This document shows positions 9,794 to 21,021 of a stretch of DNA of 64,000 bases, piece by piece; position 1 is the stretch's first letter, and the number at the start of each line of letters is the position of its first letter. A model generated the notes under the pieces. That model did not search any database, was not told the origin of the DNA, and saw only the letters and a program-made list of their open reading frames with translations. Both the position numbers and the translations under genes were made by a program. Origin of the DNA: Kosakonia sacchari (GTDB lineage: Bacteria; Pseudomonadota; Gammaproteobacteria; Enterobacterales; Enterobacteriaceae); NCBI GenBank assembly GCA_900109485.1, contig FOAY01000020.1, positions 1 through 64,000 of the forward strand, given 5' to 3'.

Positions 9794-10745
9794 GAACCTT
9801 TTGACCTTTTAGCTATGGGAGCCACTGCCTGCCGTGGAAGTGAGCACGGAACAATGTACTCCCACGCCCGTCAGTTTTGAAGGGTTAGCAGAAGAAGATT
9901 TCGCGGTAACTTTCTCATTGATTAACGTTTTTTTAACTGTTTTCTTTTATTTTTTATTTGTTATTAAACTGTGTTTACGTTAATTTTCAGTTTTTAATAT
10001 CAAAAATACATAAAAAATTGTAATTTATCGCTAATAAAAACCGTTTGCTTAGTGCGGGTTTAAAAAAGAAGGACGGAAACAGACAGCGAATTCTTCGCAA
10101 AATCTGGATGATGGCGAGATGGGATCATGCATTTTGTCTGAGGGGAATGTTTGCGCTGTAAACGCAATGTTAAGCATTATTAATAGTTAGAACGGTTGTC
10201 AATTAATAGCTAATTAATATTGAGAATGGGAACTATGTTCGTCTCTAATATTATAAGGAGAGGTCGGACATGATGACAATTGCTGTTTAAGATTATTCGC
10301 AATAATGCTTATAAATATAAAGGTTTTAGGTTAAACTCGGAGGGCAAGAAATGGTGCTGAAGTGAAAAAGCCATGCTTTAGTTAAGGGCTATTTCTTAAT
10401 TTTAGTTGGTTGTTATTATTCAGTTTTACTCCAGTCCGCTTATATAGCCTTATGGTATATGATACATGTGCTATGTATAGCCAGTGATGTGCATAAACAG
10501 GTTCTTTTCTTAAAAGCATTCGCAAGGTTTATCACGGTTTATATATCCAGAAGGAATGGAGCATGCGAAATAAAGCCAATGGGTTCAGCTTGCATTAGAC
10601 AGCGAACTATAAACACGAGAACTTACTGTCAGACTTTGATGAGTCATGACGTTGCTGGATGCACTTTTTAAATGGAATTACTTAATCTTACGAGCACAGC
10701 ATAAACCCGGGGTACTCTGCGCGAGCAACCCGTAAGTGAAAAAAT
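9794..10745. other. Long AT-rich gap between divergent alaA and lrhA
   Basis: 952 bp without a convincing gene. The alaA leader hairpin lies at the left end. 9900-10400 is clearly richer in A+T than the flanking genes, with repeated TAAT/TTAA tracts, typical of an H-NS-bound regulatory region. A 70-codon frame at 10459-10671 has no ribosome-binding site and no resemblance to a known protein. The right part is probably the long lrhA leader and promoter. No operator assigned. Confidence 0.5.
9816..9864 (-). promoter_or_regulatory. Nested hairpin in the alaA 5' leader
   Basis: An outer stem TGGGAG (9816-9821)/CTCCCA (9859-9864) encloses an inner stem CCGTG (9832-9836)/CACGG (9845-9849). It ends about 22 nt before the alaA start codon. 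No known riboswitch class is recognised. It may be a leader RNA structure or an operator. Confidence 0.45.
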
Positions 10746-11684
10746 ATGATAAATGCAAATCGTCCGATACTGAATCTCGACCTCGATCTGCTGAGAACTT
10801 TCGTTGCGGTCGCTGATCTGAACACCTTTGCTGCGGCTGCTGCTGCGGTATGTCGCACCCAGTCTGCCGTAAGCCAGCAAATGCAGCGGCTGGAACAGTT
10901 AGTGGGAAAAGAACTTTTTGCCCGTCATGGGCGTAATAAACTTTTAACCGAACACGGTATTCAATTACTGGGTTATGCGCGAAAGATCTTACGTTTCAAT
11001 GATGAAGCGTGTACATCGCTGATGTTTAGCAATTTGCAGGGCGTATTAACTATTGGCGCTTCTGACGAATCGGCCGATACCATTTTGCCTTTCTTGCTTA
11101 ATCGTATTAGCTCGGTATATCCGAAACTGGCGCTGGATGTGCGCGTGAAGCGCAACCCATTATCCGACGATCGTCTTCAGGATCATGACCTCGATCTGGT
11201 GGTAACAACGCATCGCTACGGGCAGTTTGATTGCCTGACGTTACGTACATCCCCAACGCACTGGTACTGTTCGGCGGAATATGTTCTGCAGAAAGGTGAG
11301 GCCATTCCACTTGTGTTGCTGGATGAACCTAGTGCGTTTCGCGACATGGTGATTAATGCACTCAATAGTGCCGATATTCCATGGCGCATGGCTTATGTGG
11401 CTTCAACGCTCTCGGCGGTGAAAGCGGCAGTGAAAGCCGGGCTTGGTGTCACCGCCCGCCCTGTTGAAATGATGAGTCCTGATTTGCGGGTATTAGGTCG
11501 CGCTGATGGCCTGCCGCTGTTACCTGATACGGAATATCTGCTGGGCTATAATCCCAATAGCCACAATGAACTGGCGCAGGTTATTTTTCAGGCGATGGAA
11601 CATTACCAGAACCCGTGGCATTACGGGAATCCAGGGTCTGAAGAAGGTGGGGATCCGCTCATCGTTGAAGGGGATTTTGGCTAA
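10746..11684 (+). CDS. lrhA: LysR-type regulator LrhA
   Basis: 312-residue LysR-family transcription factor. The winged helix-turn-helix is at about residues 10-70 ([23 protein letters not shown], then [21 protein letters not shown]). The effector domain follows from about 95 ([27 protein letters not shown]). In E. coli LrhA represses flhDC and so motility, and also fimbriae and rpoS translation, and it activates itself. The last ~20 residues differ most from E. coli. It sits directly upstream of the nuo operon. Confidence 0.95.
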   Translation: MINANRPILNLDLDLLRTFVAVADLNTFAAAAAAVCRTQSAVSQQMQRLEQLVGKELFARHGRNKLLTEHGIQLLGYARKILRFNDEACTSLMFSNLQGVLTIGASDESADTILPFLLNRISSVYPKLALDVRVKRNPLSDDRLQDHDLDLVVTTHRYGQFDCLTLRTSPTHWYCSAEYVLQKGEAIPLVLLDEPSAFRDMVINALNSADIPWRMAYVASTLSAVKAAVKAGLGVTARPVEMMSPDLRVLGRADGLPLLPDTEYLLGYNPNSHNELAQVIFQAMEHYQNPWHYGNPGSEEGGDPLIVEGDFG

Positions 11685-11726
11685 CATTTTGCGCCAAAAC
11701 TGGTAACAAAATGTAAGTGCAAAAAT

Positions 11727-11765
11727 GAACCGCTGGCAGTGAAATCGCTGCCACTGGTTCGTTTT
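11727..11765 (+). terminator. Terminator after lrhA
   Basis: GAACC...TGGCAG pairs with CTGCCA..GGTTC as a long stem with a short loop, followed by GTTTTAT. It fits a rho-independent terminator isolating lrhA from nuo. Confidence 0.8.
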
Positions 11766-12307
11766 ATATCGGAACATTTCCCTGCTGAATTATTGACCCT
11801 CTAAATCATATTTCCTTTCAAGAAGTTAACACTCCTCACAGCAATATATCCCTTTATCAACTATAGTCTTTCATGCCTTAAGCTCATGTTAAAAATCAAG
11901 CTGGATTGTTGCCGTTTTTTGCGATGAATTAACAAAAGCGTGTCTCAGATCAAGAAAATACTCCCAATGAGGGGGAGGAATCCGGACAAAATCCTGTCAA
12001 AATAAGCGGGTAATATCCGGAAAAGCTCACAACGGACACGATTCAACACCTGGTTTTTTCGCGGGTATGTTTGAGGCCGATCAAGAAAACGGCACTAAAT
12101 GTTAATGAATTGCTGCCGATGTAAACTAATGTGAGGAAACTTTTGTTAAAGTTGACAAAAGGTTATAGAAAGGAGTAAAACCCACATCGTTTAGCTGTTT
12201 TCGCCTTTTTTCACAGTTAATGTGTGGTTTTATTCCTCCCCGTGAATCGATGTGGCGTCATCTGCCAGCAAGAGCAGAGGTATTAACGCTACCTTTTGAG
12301 TTAAGCA
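11766..12307 (+). promoter_or_regulatory. nuo operon promoter and leader region
   Basis: A gene-free stretch of about 540 bp before nuoA. In E. coli nuo is driven from promoters several hundred bases upstream and is controlled by ArcA, FNR, NarL and Fis. I did not assign individual sites. A TTGACA at 12152-12157 has no good -10 at normal spacing. The last part contains a large inverted repeat (12171-12237), listed separately. Confidence 0.5.
12171..12237 (+). repeat. Large inverted repeat in the nuo leader
   Basis: AGGAGTAAAACCCACAT (12171-12187) is almost the reverse complement of ATGTGTGGTTTTATTCCT (12220-12237), with one G-U type mismatch and one bulged base. The ~32-nt loop is pyrimidine-rich. 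It ends about 70 bp before the nuoA start and includes an AGGAG that pairing would hide. Confidence 0.6.
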
Positions 12308-12751
12308 ATGCGTATGTCAACATCCACTGAAATCATCGCTCATCACTGGGCATTCGCTATCTTTCTTATTGTCGCCATAGGGCTTTGTTGCCTGATGCTG
12401 GTCGGCGGTCGTTTTTTAGGCGGCCGCGCACGCGCAAGGCACAAAAACGTTCCTTTCGAATCCGGTATCGATTCTGTCGGTTCCGCGCGCTTACGTCTCT
12501 CCGCCAAGTTCTACCTGGTGGCCATGTTCTTCGTCATCTTCGATGTAGAAGCGCTTTACCTCTATGCATGGTCAACCTCCATTCGCGAGAGTGGTTGGGT
12601 CGGTTTTGTCGAAGCTGCAATTTTTATTTTAGTGCTGTTGGCTGGTCTGGTTTATCTGGTGCGTATTGGCGCGCTGGATTGGACGCCCGTGCGTTCGCGC
12701 CGTGAGCATATCAACCCAGAGACTGGCAACTACACTGATCGTCAACGCTAA
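12308..12751 (+). CDS. nuoA: NADH-quinone oxidoreductase subunit A
   Basis: 147-residue membrane subunit of respiratory complex I with three transmembrane helices: [39 protein letters not shown] and [19 protein letters not shown]. The conserved loop [13 protein letters not shown] and the FDVEALYL motif sit near the quinone site. First gene of the 13-cistron operon, 15 bp before nuoB. Length equals the E. coli protein. Confidence 0.97.
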   Translation: MRMSTSTEIIAHHWAFAIFLIVAIGLCCLMLVGGRFLGGRARARHKNVPFESGIDSVGSARLRLSAKFYLVAMFFVIFDVEALYLYAWSTSIRESGWVGFVEAAIFILVLLAGLVYLVRIGALDWTPVRSRREHINPETGNYTDRQR

Positions 12752-12766
12752 CCGCGAGGCAATAAG

Positions 12767-13441
12767 ATGGATTATACGCTCACCCGCATAGATCCTAACG
12801 GTGAGAACGACCGTTACCCCCTGCAAAAACAGGAGATCGTAACCGACCCCCTGGAACAAGAAATCAACCGTAGCGTCTACATGGGCAAACTCGAAAATGC
12901 CCTGCACGATATGGTGAACTGGGGCCGTAAAAACTCAATTTGGCCATATAACTTTGGTCTGTCGTGCTGCTATGTAGAGATGGTGACTTCCTTTACGGCC
13001 GTTCACGACGTCGCGCGTTTTGGTGCGGAAGTACTGCGTGCTTCTCCTCGTCAGGCGGACCTGATGGTTGTTGCCGGTACCTGCTTTACCAAAATGGCGC
13101 CTGTCATTCAGCGTCTTTATGACCAGATGCTGGAACCAAAGTGGGTTATCTCGATGGGAGCCTGTGCGAACTCTGGCGGTATGTACGATATCTACTCCGT
13201 CGTGCAGGGCGTCGATAAATTTATCCCGGTGGATGTTTACATCCCTGGCTGTCCGCCGCGTCCTGAAGCGTATATGCAGGCGCTGATGTTGTTACAGGAA
13301 TCGATTGGTAAAGAACGCCGTCCTCTCTCCTGGGTGGTTGGCGATCAGGGCGTTTACCGCGCCAATATGCAGTCGGAACGTGACCGTAAGCGTGGCGAAC
13401 GCATTGCCGTTACCAATCTGCGTACGCCGGACGAGATTTAA
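12767..13441 (+). CDS. nuoB: NADH-quinone oxidoreductase subunit B
   Basis: 224-residue peripheral-arm subunit that carries [4Fe-4S] cluster N2, the final electron donor to quinone. Cluster ligands are in [12 protein letters not shown] (tandem Cys), [12 protein letters not shown] and [13 protein letters not shown]. It is followed by a 90-bp gap with a strong secondary structure, unusual in an otherwise tightly packed operon. Confidence 0.97.
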   Translation: MDYTLTRIDPNGENDRYPLQKQEIVTDPLEQEINRSVYMGKLENALHDMVNWGRKNSIWPYNFGLSCCYVEMVTSFTAVHDVARFGAEVLRASPRQADLMVVAGTCFTKMAPVIQRLYDQMLEPKWVISMGACANSGGMYDIYSVVQGVDKFIPVDVYIPGCPPRPEAYMQALMLLQESIGKERRPLSWVVGDQGVYRANMQSERDRKRGERIAVTNLRTPDEI

Positions 13442-13452
13442 TGTGCGCCTGT

Positions 13453-13507
13453 GGGTAATGGAAAAAAACTTCGCATTTCAATAATCCAATAACGCGAAGC
13501 CATACCC
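13453..13507 (+). other. Structured intercistronic element between nuoB and nuoCD
   Basis: Outer arms GGGTAATGG (13453-13461) and CCATACCC (13500-13507) pair with one bulge. They enclose inner arms CTTCGC (13469-13474) and GCGAAG (13494-13499). The hairpin fills most of the 90-bp gap. No U-tract follows, so processing or stability control is more likely than termination. Confidence 0.55.
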
Positions 13508-13531
13508 GACAGTCACCACGGACCCTTTGCA

Positions 13532-15334
13532 ATGGTGAACAATATGACCGATTTAACCGCGCAAGAAGCCGCATGGCAGACTCGGGATCATCTGGATGAT
13601 CCGGTCATTGGCGAATTGCGCAACCGTTTTGGGCCGGATGCCTTTACTGTTCAGGCGACCCGCACCGGGGTACCCGTAGTATGGGTGAAGCGTGAGCAAT
13701 TGCTGGAAGTTGGCGATTTCCTGAAGAAGCTGCCGAAACCTTACGTCATGCTGTTCGATCTGCACGGCATGGACGAGCGTCTACGTACACACCGCGCCGG
13801 TTTACCCGCCGCGGATTTTTCCGTTTTCTATCACCTGATTTCGATCGATCGCAACCGCGACATCATGCTCAAGGTGGCGCTTTCTGAAAACGATTTGAAC
13901 GTGCCGACGTTTACCAAACTCTTCCCCAACGCCAACTGGTACGAGCGTGAAACCTGGGAAATGTTTGGCGTGACCTTTAACGGTCACCCGCACCTGACAC
14001 GCATCATGATGCCGCAGACCTGGACGGGACATCCGCTGCGTAAAGATTACCCGGCCCGCGCCACCGAATTCGATCCGTTTGAGCTGACCAAAGCCAAGCA
14101 GGATTTAGAAATGGAAGCGCTGACCTTCAAGCCGGAAGACTGGGGCATGAAGCGCGGCACCGACAATGAGGATTTTATGTTCCTCAACCTCGGTCCGAAC
14201 CACCCGTCTGCGCACGGTGCTTTCCGCATTATCCTGCAACTCGACGGCGAAGAGATTGTCGACTGCGTACCGGATATCGGTTACCACCACCGCGGCGCGG
14301 AAAAAATGGGCGAGCGTCAATCCTGGCACAGCTACATTCCTTATACCGACCGTATTGAGTACCTCGGCGGCTGCGTTAACGAAATGCCGTATGTGCTGGC
14401 GGTAGAGAAACTGGCGGGGATCACCGTACCGGATCGCGTCAACGTGATCCGCGTGATGCTCTCTGAACTGTTCCGCATCAACAGCCACCTGCTTTATATC
14501 TCCACCTTTATTCAGGACGTGGGCGCAATGACCCCGGTGTTCTTCGCCTTTACCGATCGGCAGAAAATCTACGATCTGGTGGAAGCGATTACCGGTTTCC
14601 GTATGCACCCGGCGTGGTTCCGTATTGGCGGCGTAGCGCACGATCTGCCGCGTGGCTGGGAGCGTTTGCTGCGTGAATTCCTCGACTGGATGCCGAAACG
14701 TCTGGCCTCTTATGAGAAGGCGGCGCTGCGTAACACCATTCTGAAAGGCCGCTCACAGGGTGTTGCCGCTTACGGCGCGAAAGAAGCACTGGAGTGGGGT
14801 ACTACTGGCGCGGGTCTGCGTGCTACCGGCATCAACTTTGACGTGCGTAAAGCGCGTCCATACTCCGGCTATGAAAACTTCGACTTTGAAGTCCCGGTGG
14901 GCGGTGGCGTCAGCGACTGCTATACCCGCGTGATGCTGAAAGTGGAAGAGCTGCGCCAGAGCCTGCGTATTCTTGAGCAGTGTCTTAACAATATGCCGGA
15001 AGGTCCGTTCAAAGCGGATCATCCGCTGACGACGCCGCCGCCGAAAGAGCGCACGCTGCAACATATCGAAACCCTGATTACTCACTTCCTGCAGGTTTCG
15101 TGGGGCCCGGTAATGCCGGCCAACGAATCCTTCCAGATGATTGAGGCAACCAAGGGTATTAACAGTTACTACCTGACCAGCGACGGCAGCACCATGAGCT
15201 ACCGCACGCGCGTTCGCACGCCGAGCTTTGCGCATTTGCAGCAAATCCCGTCGGCGATCCGCGGCAGCCTGGTATCCGACCTTATCGTCTATCTGGGTAG
15301 TATCGATTTTGTTATGTCAGATGTGGACCGCTAA
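13532..15334 (+). CDS. nuoC: NADH-quinone oxidoreductase fused subunits C/D
   Basis: 600-residue natural fusion of the 30-kDa (C, residues ~1-190) and 49-kDa (D, ~205-600) subunits, as in other Gammaproteobacteria. The C part ends with the signature [18 protein letters not shown]. The D part has [28 protein letters not shown] and the C-terminal [16 protein letters not shown]. It forms part of the quinone-binding cavity. An alternative start four codons later ([11 protein letters not shown]) is possible. Confidence 0.97.
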   Translation: MVNNMTDLTAQEAAWQTRDHLDDPVIGELRNRFGPDAFTVQATRTGVPVVWVKREQLLEVGDFLKKLPKPYVMLFDLHGMDERLRTHRAGLPAADFSVFYHLISIDRNRDIMLKVALSENDLNVPTFTKLFPNANWYERETWEMFGVTFNGHPHLTRIMMPQTWTGHPLRKDYPARATEFDPFELTKAKQDLEMEALTFKPEDWGMKRGTDNEDFMFLNLGPNHPSAHGAFRIILQLDGEEIVDCVPDIGYHHRGAEKMGERQSWHSYIPYTDRIEYLGGCVNEMPYVLAVEKLAGITVPDRVNVIRVMLSELFRINSHLLYISTFIQDVGAMTPVFFAFTDRQKIYDLVEAITGFRMHPAWFRIGGVAHDLPRGWERLLREFLDWMPKRLASYEKAALRNTILKGRSQGVAAYGAKEALEWGTTGAGLRATGINFDVRKARPYSGYENFDFEVPVGGGVSDCYTRVMLKVEELRQSLRILEQCLNNMPEGPFKADHPLTTPPPKERTLQHIETLITHFLQVSWGPVMPANESFQMIEATKGINSYYLTSDGSTMSYRTRVRTPSFAHLQQIPSAIRGSLVSDLIVYLGSIDFVMSDVDR

Positions 15335-15336
15335 TT

Positions 15337-15837
15337 ATGCACGAGAATCAACAACCACAAACCGAGGCTTTTGAGCTGAGTGCGGCAGAGCGTGAGGCAA
15401 TTGAGCACGAAAAGCACCACTACGAAGACCCGCGTGCGGCGTCCATTGAAGCGCTGAAGATTGTTCAGAAGCAGCGTGGCTGGGTGCCGGACGGCGCGAT
15501 TTACGCCATTGCTGATGTTCTGGGGATCCCGGCGAGCGATGTCGAAGGCGTGGCAACGTTCTACAGCCAGATCTTCCGTCAACCAGTCGGCCGCCACGTG
15601 ATCCGCTATTGCGACAGCGTGGTTTGCCATATCACCGGTTATCAGGGCATTCAGTCGGCGATTGAAAGCCACCTGAAGATCAAACCGGGCCAGACCACTT
15701 TCGACGGCCGCTTTACGCTGCTGCCGACCTGCTGTCTGGGCAACTGCGATAAAGGGCCGAACATGATGATCGATGAGGACACTCACGCGCATCTGACTCC
15801 GGAAGGCATTCCCGAACTGCTGGAGCGGTATAAATGA
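15337..15837 (+). CDS. nuoE: NADH-quinone oxidoreductase subunit E
   Basis: 166-residue thioredoxin-fold subunit holding [2Fe-2S] cluster N1a. Its four cysteine ligands are in [12 protein letters not shown] and [13 protein letters not shown]. It pairs with NuoF in the NADH dehydrogenase module. The start codon lies 2 bp after the nuoCD stop and its end overlaps nuoF by 4 bp, indicating translational coupling. Confidence 0.97.
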   Translation: MHENQQPQTEAFELSAAEREAIEHEKHHYEDPRAASIEALKIVQKQRGWVPDGAIYAIADVLGIPASDVEGVATFYSQIFRQPVGRHVIRYCDSVVCHITGYQGIQSAIESHLKIKPGQTTFDGRFTLLPTCCLGNCDKGPNMMIDEDTHAHLTPEGIPELLERYK

Positions 15838-17171
15838 AAACAGTTATCCGTACTCCCGAAACTCATCCGCTGACCTGGCGGCTGCGTGACGACAAGCAGC
15901 CGGTCTGGCTGGATGAATACCAGAGCAAAAATGGTTATGCCGGTGCGCGTAAAGCGCTCTCCGGGATGGCGCCGGACGAAATCGTCAACGCGGTAAAAGA
16001 TTCCGGCCTGAAAGGTCGTGGTGGCGCAGGCTTCTCCACGGGGCTGAAGTGGAGCCTGATGCCGAAAGACGAATCCATGAACATCCGTTACCTGCTGTGT
16101 AACGCCGATGAAATGGAGCCGGGCACCTATAAAGACCGCCTGTTGATGGAGCAGTTGCCGCACCTGCTGGTGGAAGGCATGCTGATTTCCGCCTTTGCGC
16201 TGAAAGCTTACCGTGGCTACATCTTCCTGCGCGGCGAATATATCGAAGCGGCGGTGCATCTGCGTCGCGCCATTGCCGAAGCGACCGAAGCGGGTTTGCT
16301 GGGTAAAAATATCCTCGGCAGCGGCTTCGATTTCGAACTCTTTGTTCACACCGGTGCAGGGCGTTATATCTGCGGTGAAGAGACCGCACTGATTAACTCG
16401 CTGGAAGGTCGCCGCGCGAACCCGCGCTCCAAGCCGCCATTCCCGGCAAGTTCCGGCGCATGGGGTAAACCGACTTGCGTCAACAACGTCGAAACCCTGT
16501 GCAACGTGCCAGCCATTCTGGCTAACGGCGTTGAGTGGTATCAGAACATTTCGACCAGCAAAGATGCGGGCACCAAGCTGATGGGCTTCTCCGGCCGCGT
16601 GAAAAACCCGGGCCTGTGGGAACTGCCGTTCGGTACGACCGCGCGTGAAATTCTCGAAGATTATGCCGGTGGCATGCGCGATGGCCTGAAATTCAAAGCC
16701 TGGCAGCCAGGCGGCGCAGGTACAGACTTCCTGACCGAAGCGCACCTTGATCTGCCAATGGAATTCGAAAGCATCGGTAAAGCGGGTAGCCGTCTGGGAA
16801 CGGCGCTGGCCATGGCTGTCGATCATGAGATTGGCATGGTGTCGCTGGTGCGCAACCTGGAAGAGTTTTTCGCCCGCGAATCCTGCGGCTGGTGTACGCC
16901 GTGCCGTGATGGTCTGCCGTGGAGCGTAAAAATTCTGCGTGCGTTGGAGCGTGGCGAAGGCCAGCCTGGGGATATCGAGACACTTGAGCAACTGTGTCGA
17001 CAACTTGGGCCGGGTAAAACCTTCTGCGCGCATGCGCCGGGTGCGGTTGAACCCTTACAGAGCGCGATTAAATATTTCCGCGAAGAATTCGAAGCGGGCA
17101 TTAAACAGCAATTCAGCAATACCCATGCGATTGGCGGCATCCAGCCAAACTTGCTGAAAGCGCGCTGGTAA
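15834..17171 (+). CDS. nuoF: NADH-quinone oxidoreductase subunit F
   Basis: 445-residue flavoprotein that oxidises NADH, with FMN and [4Fe-4S] cluster N3. The NADH-binding glycine loop is [12 protein letters not shown], the FMN region includes [13 protein letters not shown], and the cluster ligands are in [12 protein letters not shown] plus a later Cys in KTFCAHAPG. It is followed by a 135-bp gap before nuoG. Confidence 0.97.
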   Translation: MKTVIRTPETHPLTWRLRDDKQPVWLDEYQSKNGYAGARKALSGMAPDEIVNAVKDSGLKGRGGAGFSTGLKWSLMPKDESMNIRYLLCNADEMEPGTYKDRLLMEQLPHLLVEGMLISAFALKAYRGYIFLRGEYIEAAVHLRRAIAEATEAGLLGKNILGSGFDFELFVHTGAGRYICGEETALINSLEGRRANPRSKPPFPASSGAWGKPTCVNNVETLCNVPAILANGVEWYQNISTSKDAGTKLMGFSGRVKNPGLWELPFGTTAREILEDYAGGMRDGLKFKAWQPGGAGTDFLTEAHLDLPMEFESIGKAGSRLGTALAMAVDHEIGMVSLVRNLEEFFARESCGWCTPCRDGLPWSVKILRALERGEGQPGDIETLEQLCRQLGPGKTFCAHAPGAVEPLQSAIKYFREEFEAGIKQQFSNTHAIGGIQPNLLKARW

Positions 17172-17306
17172 TTGGGGTTACTCGCTCAGGCGAGGCCGGA
17201 AACAAATTTTGATTAATACCTGAGAAAGACCCGCAATCTTCGTGATGTAACAACACTGCTACGGCGCGAAGGACAAAGGTTATTCAGGCCAACTGGAAGC
17301 ATGCTA
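17172..17306 (+). other. Gap with hairpins between nuoF and nuoG
   Basis: It contains CTCGC-TCAG-GCGAG (17181-17194), a 5-bp stem with a tetraloop, and a second pairing CTTCG (17238-17242)/CGAAG (17267-17271). No promoter or ORF recognised. Confidence 0.4.
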
Positions 17307-20033
17307 ATGGCTACTATTCATGTAGACGGCAAAGAATACGAGGTAAACGGAGCAGACAACCTTCTTGAGGCTTGTCTCTCCTTAGGCCTTGATATTCCTT
17401 ATTTTTGCTGGCATCCGGCGCTGGGGAGCGTGGGTGCGTGCCGCCAGTGTGCGGTGAAGCAATATCAAAACGCGGAAGACACGCGTGGCCGCCTGGTGAT
17501 GTCCTGTATGACACCGGCATCCGACGGTGCTTTCATTTCTATTGATGACGATGAAGCGAAGCAGTTCCGTGAAAGCGTCGTGGAGTGGTTAATGACTAAC
17601 CACCCGCACGATTGCCCGGTCTGCGAAGAGGGCGGCAACTGCCACCTGCAGGATATGACCGTCATGACTGGTCACAGCTTCCGTCGCTATCGCTTTACCA
17701 AACGTACTCACCGTAATCAGGATCTTGGCCCGTTCATCTCCCACGAAATGAACCGCTGTATCGCCTGCTATCGCTGCGTGCGTTATTACAAAGACTACGC
17801 AGACGGCACGGATCTTGGCGTGTATGGCGCGCACGATAACGTCTACTTCGGCCGCCCGGAAGATGGCACGCTGGAAAGCGAGTTCTCCGGCAACCTGGTG
17901 GAAATCTGCCCAACCGGCGTCTTCACCGACAAAACGCACTCCGAGCGTTACAACCGTAAGTGGGACATGCAATTTGCGCCGAGCATCTGCCAGCAGTGCT
18001 CGCTGGGTTGCAACACCAGTCCGGGTGAACGTTACGGCGAGCTGCGCCGCATCGAAAACCGTTACAACGGTACCGTTAACCACTACTTCCTTTGCGACCG
18101 TGGCCGTTTCGGTTATGGCTATGTCAACCTGAAAGACAGACCGCGTCAGCCGGTACAGCGCCGTGGCGACGATCTGATCACCCTGAACGCCGAGCAAGCG
18201 ATGCAGGGCGCGGCGGACATTCTGCGTCAGTCGAAGAAAGTGATTGGCATCGGTTCTCCGCGCGCCAGCGTGGAAAGCAACTTTGCCCTGCGCGCGCTGG
18301 TCGGTGCGGATAACTTCTACACCGGCATCGCCAAAGGCGAACAGGAACGTCTGGAGCTGGCGCTGAAAGTGCTGCGCGAAGGCGGTATCCGTACCCCGGC
18401 GCTGCGCGAAATCGAATCTTACGATGCGGTGCTGATCCTTGGCGAAGACATTACGCAGACCGGCGCGCGCGTTGCGCTGGCGGTGCGTCAGGCCGTGAAA
18501 GGCAAAGCCCGCGAAATGGCGGCGGCGCAGAAAGTCGCCGACTGGCAGATTGCGGCGATCATGAACATTGGTCAGCGCGCCAAACATCCGCTGTTTGTTA
18601 CCAACGTCGACAGCACCCGTCTGGACGATATCGCCGCGTGGACCTATTGCGCGCCGGTTGAAGATCAGGCGCGTTTAGGTTTCGCCATCGCGCATGCGCT
18701 GGATGAGACGGCGCCAGCGGTTGACGGTCTGAGTAGCGACCTGAAAAATAAAATCGATGTGATTGTCCAGGCACTGGCTGGCGCGAAGAAACCGCTGATT
18801 ATCTCCGGCACAAACGCCGGTAGCGCGGAAGTGATTCAGGCGGCTGCCAACGTGGCAAAAGCGCTGAAAGGGCGCGGTGCCGATGTCGGCATCACTATGA
18901 TTGCCCGTTCGGTCAATAGCATGGGCCTCGGCCTGATTGGCGGCGGCAGCCTTGATGACGCGCTGGCGGAGCTGGAAGCGGGCCACGCTGATGCTGTCGT
19001 GGTGCTGGAAAATGACCTGCACCGCCATGCTTCTGCTGCACGCGTTGATGCCGCGCTGGCGAAAGCGCCGCTGGTGCTGGTGATTGATCATCAGCGTACG
19101 GCAATCATGGAGCAGGCTCATCTGGTGCTTTCCGCTGCCAGCTTTGCAGAAAGCGACGGCACGGTAATCAACAACGAAGGCCGCGCACAGCGTTTCTTCC
19201 AGGTTTACGATCCAGCCTATTACGACAGCAAAACCATTATGCTGGAGAGCTGGCGCTGGCTGCATTCACTGCACAGCACCGTTGAAAACCGTGAAGTGGA
19301 CTGGACCCAGCTCGACCATGTGATTGATGCCGCCGTTGAAGCGTTGCCGCAACTGGCGGGCATTAAAGAAGCGGCGCCGGACGCCAGCTTCCGCATCCGC
19401 GGTCAGAAACTGGCCCGTGAACCGCATCGCTACAGTGGACGTACCGCCATGCGCGCCAATATCAGCGTGCACGAACCGCGTCAGCCGCAGGATAAAGACA
19501 CCATGTTCGCCTTCTCAATGGAAGGGAACAACCAACCGTCCGCTCCCCGTTCGCAAATTCCGTTTGCGTGGGCGCCGGGCTGGAACTCACCGCAGGCATG
19601 GAACAAATTCCAGGCTGAAGTGGGTGGTCACCTGCGTTACGGCGATCCGGGCGTTCGTCTGATTGAGGCCAGCGAAAGTGGGCTGGAATACTTCACTTCC
19701 GTTCCGGGAACCTTCGAAGCGCAAGAGGGTAAATGGCGTATCGCGCCGTACTACCACTTGTTCGGCAGCGATGAAATGTCGCAGCGTTCTCCGGTATTCC
19801 AGAGCCGTATGCCGCAACCGTACATCAAGTTGAACCCGGCCGACGCCGCGAAGCTGGGCGTTAACGCGGGTGCGCATATCTCCTTCACCTGGGAAGGTCA
19901 GACCATCAGCCTGCCATTGCAGGTTTCCGAAGGTCTGGCGGCAGGGCAGGTTGGTCTGCCGATGGGGATGCCGGGCATCGCGCCGGTGCTGGCCGGAGCA
20001 CGTCTTGAAAATCTGCGGGAGGCGCAAGCATGA
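17307..20033 (+). CDS. nuoG: NADH-quinone oxidoreductase subunit G
   Basis: 908-residue molybdopterin-oxidoreductase-like subunit with several Fe-S clusters. Residues 1-~80 form a [2Fe-2S] ferredoxin domain ([20 protein letters not shown]). [15 protein letters not shown] and [12 protein letters not shown] bind N4/N5-type clusters. [11 protein letters not shown] supports the extra cluster N7 of E. coli-type complex I. The rest is a molybdopterin-like fold that lacks the cofactor in known orthologues. The start at 17307 ([13 protein letters not shown]) follows E. coli; ATG 17301 is also in frame. Confidence 0.97.
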   Translation: MATIHVDGKEYEVNGADNLLEACLSLGLDIPYFCWHPALGSVGACRQCAVKQYQNAEDTRGRLVMSCMTPASDGAFISIDDDEAKQFRESVVEWLMTNHPHDCPVCEEGGNCHLQDMTVMTGHSFRRYRFTKRTHRNQDLGPFISHEMNRCIACYRCVRYYKDYADGTDLGVYGAHDNVYFGRPEDGTLESEFSGNLVEICPTGVFTDKTHSERYNRKWDMQFAPSICQQCSLGCNTSPGERYGELRRIENRYNGTVNHYFLCDRGRFGYGYVNLKDRPRQPVQRRGDDLITLNAEQAMQGAADILRQSKKVIGIGSPRASVESNFALRALVGADNFYTGIAKGEQERLELALKVLREGGIRTPALREIESYDAVLILGEDITQTGARVALAVRQAVKGKAREMAAAQKVADWQIAAIMNIGQRAKHPLFVTNVDSTRLDDIAAWTYCAPVEDQARLGFAIAHALDETAPAVDGLSSDLKNKIDVIVQALAGAKKPLIISGTNAGSAEVIQAAANVAKALKGRGADVGITMIARSVNSMGLGLIGGGSLDDALAELEAGHADAVVVLENDLHRHASAARVDAALAKAPLVLVIDHQRTAIMEQAHLVLSAASFAESDGTVINNEGRAQRFFQVYDPAYYDSKTIMLESWRWLHSLHSTVENREVDWTQLDHVIDAAVEALPQLAGIKEAAPDASFRIRGQKLAREPHRYSGRTAMRANISVHEPRQPQDKDTMFAFSMEGNNQPSAPRSQIPFAWAPGWNSPQAWNKFQAEVGGHLRYGDPGVRLIEASESGLEYFTSVPGTFEAQEGKWRIAPYYHLFGSDEMSQRSPVFQSRMPQPYIKLNPADAAKLGVNAGAHISFTWEGQTISLPLQVSEGLAAGQVGLPMGMPGIAPVLAGARLENLREAQA

Positions 20034-21007
20034 GCTGGTTAACACCGGATGTTATCGACATTCTGCTGAGCATCCTGAAAGCAGTGGTCATTCTGCTGGT
20101 GGTGGTCACCTGCGGTGCGTTCATGAGCTTTGGCGAACGTCGCCTGCTCGGTCTGTTCCAGAACCGTTACGGACCGAACCGCGTTGGCTGGGGTGGTTCA
20201 CTCCAGCTGGTCGCGGACATGATCAAAATGTTCTTTAAAGAGGACTGGATCCCGCGTTTTTCCGATCGCGTGATCTTCACCCTCGCGCCGATGATCGCCT
20301 TCACCTCGCTGCTGTTAGCGTTCGCCATTGTGCCGGTCAGCCCGAGCTGGGTCGTGGCGGATCTGAACATCGGTATCCTGTTCTTCTTAATGATGGCAGG
20401 GCTGGCGGTTTACGCGGTGCTGTTTGCTGGCTGGTCGAGCAACAACAAATACTCGCTGCTCGGGGCAATGCGTGCTTCTGCGCAAACCCTGAGCTATGAA
20501 GTGTTCCTTGGGCTTTCCCTGATGGGCGTGGTGGCGCAGGCCGGTTCATTCAACATGACCGACATCGTCAACAACCAGGCGGGTTTGTGGAACGTCATTC
20601 CGCAGTTCTTTGGCTTTATCACTTTCGCTATCGCGGGCGTGGCGGTGTGTCACCGTCACCCGTTTGACCAGCCGGAAGCTGAGCAGGAACTGGCGGATGG
20701 TTACCACATTGAATATTCCGGGATGAAATTCGGTCTGTTCTTCGTCGGCGAATATATCGGTATCGTCACCATTTCCGCGCTGATGGTCACGCTGTTCTTC
20801 GGTGGCTGGCAGGGGCCGTTGTTACCGCCTTTCATCTGGTTCGCGCTGAAAACCGCGTTCTTTATGATGATGTTCATTTTGATTCGCGCCGCACTGCCGC
20901 GTCCTCGTTATGATCAGGTGATGTCGTTCGGCTGGAAAATCTGTCTGCCGCTGACGCTACTCAACTTGCTGGGAACGGCGGCTGTCATTCTCTGGCAGGC
21001 GCAATAA
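20030..21007 (+). CDS. nuoH: NADH-quinone oxidoreductase subunit H
   Basis: 325-residue inner-membrane subunit with about eight transmembrane helices at the junction of the arms and part of the quinone chamber. Signatures are [21 protein letters not shown] near residue 40 and [22 protein letters not shown] in the centre, the charged loop near the quinone site. Start overlaps the nuoG stop by 4 bp. Confidence 0.97.
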   Translation: MSWLTPDVIDILLSILKAVVILLVVVTCGAFMSFGERRLLGLFQNRYGPNRVGWGGSLQLVADMIKMFFKEDWIPRFSDRVIFTLAPMIAFTSLLLAFAIVPVSPSWVVADLNIGILFFLMMAGLAVYAVLFAGWSSNNKYSLLGAMRASAQTLSYEVFLGLSLMGVVAQAGSFNMTDIVNNQAGLWNVIPQFFGFITFAIAGVAVCHRHPFDQPEAEQELADGYHIEYSGMKFGLFFVGEYIGIVTISALMVTLFFGGWQGPLLPPFIWFALKTAFFMMMFILIRAALPRPRYDQVMSFGWKICLPLTLLNLLGTAAVILWQAQ

Positions 21008-21021
21008 GGGGTGAAAAGACC

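Noticed and set aside
10459..10671. 70-codon frame upstream of lrhA
   Set aside because: No ribosome-binding site, no family resemblance, and located in the presumed long lrhA leader. Kept only as part of the gap description.
15783..17033. 416-codon open frame opposite nuoF
   Set aside because: Overlaps a fully conserved gene on the other strand and shows no domain or independent start signal.
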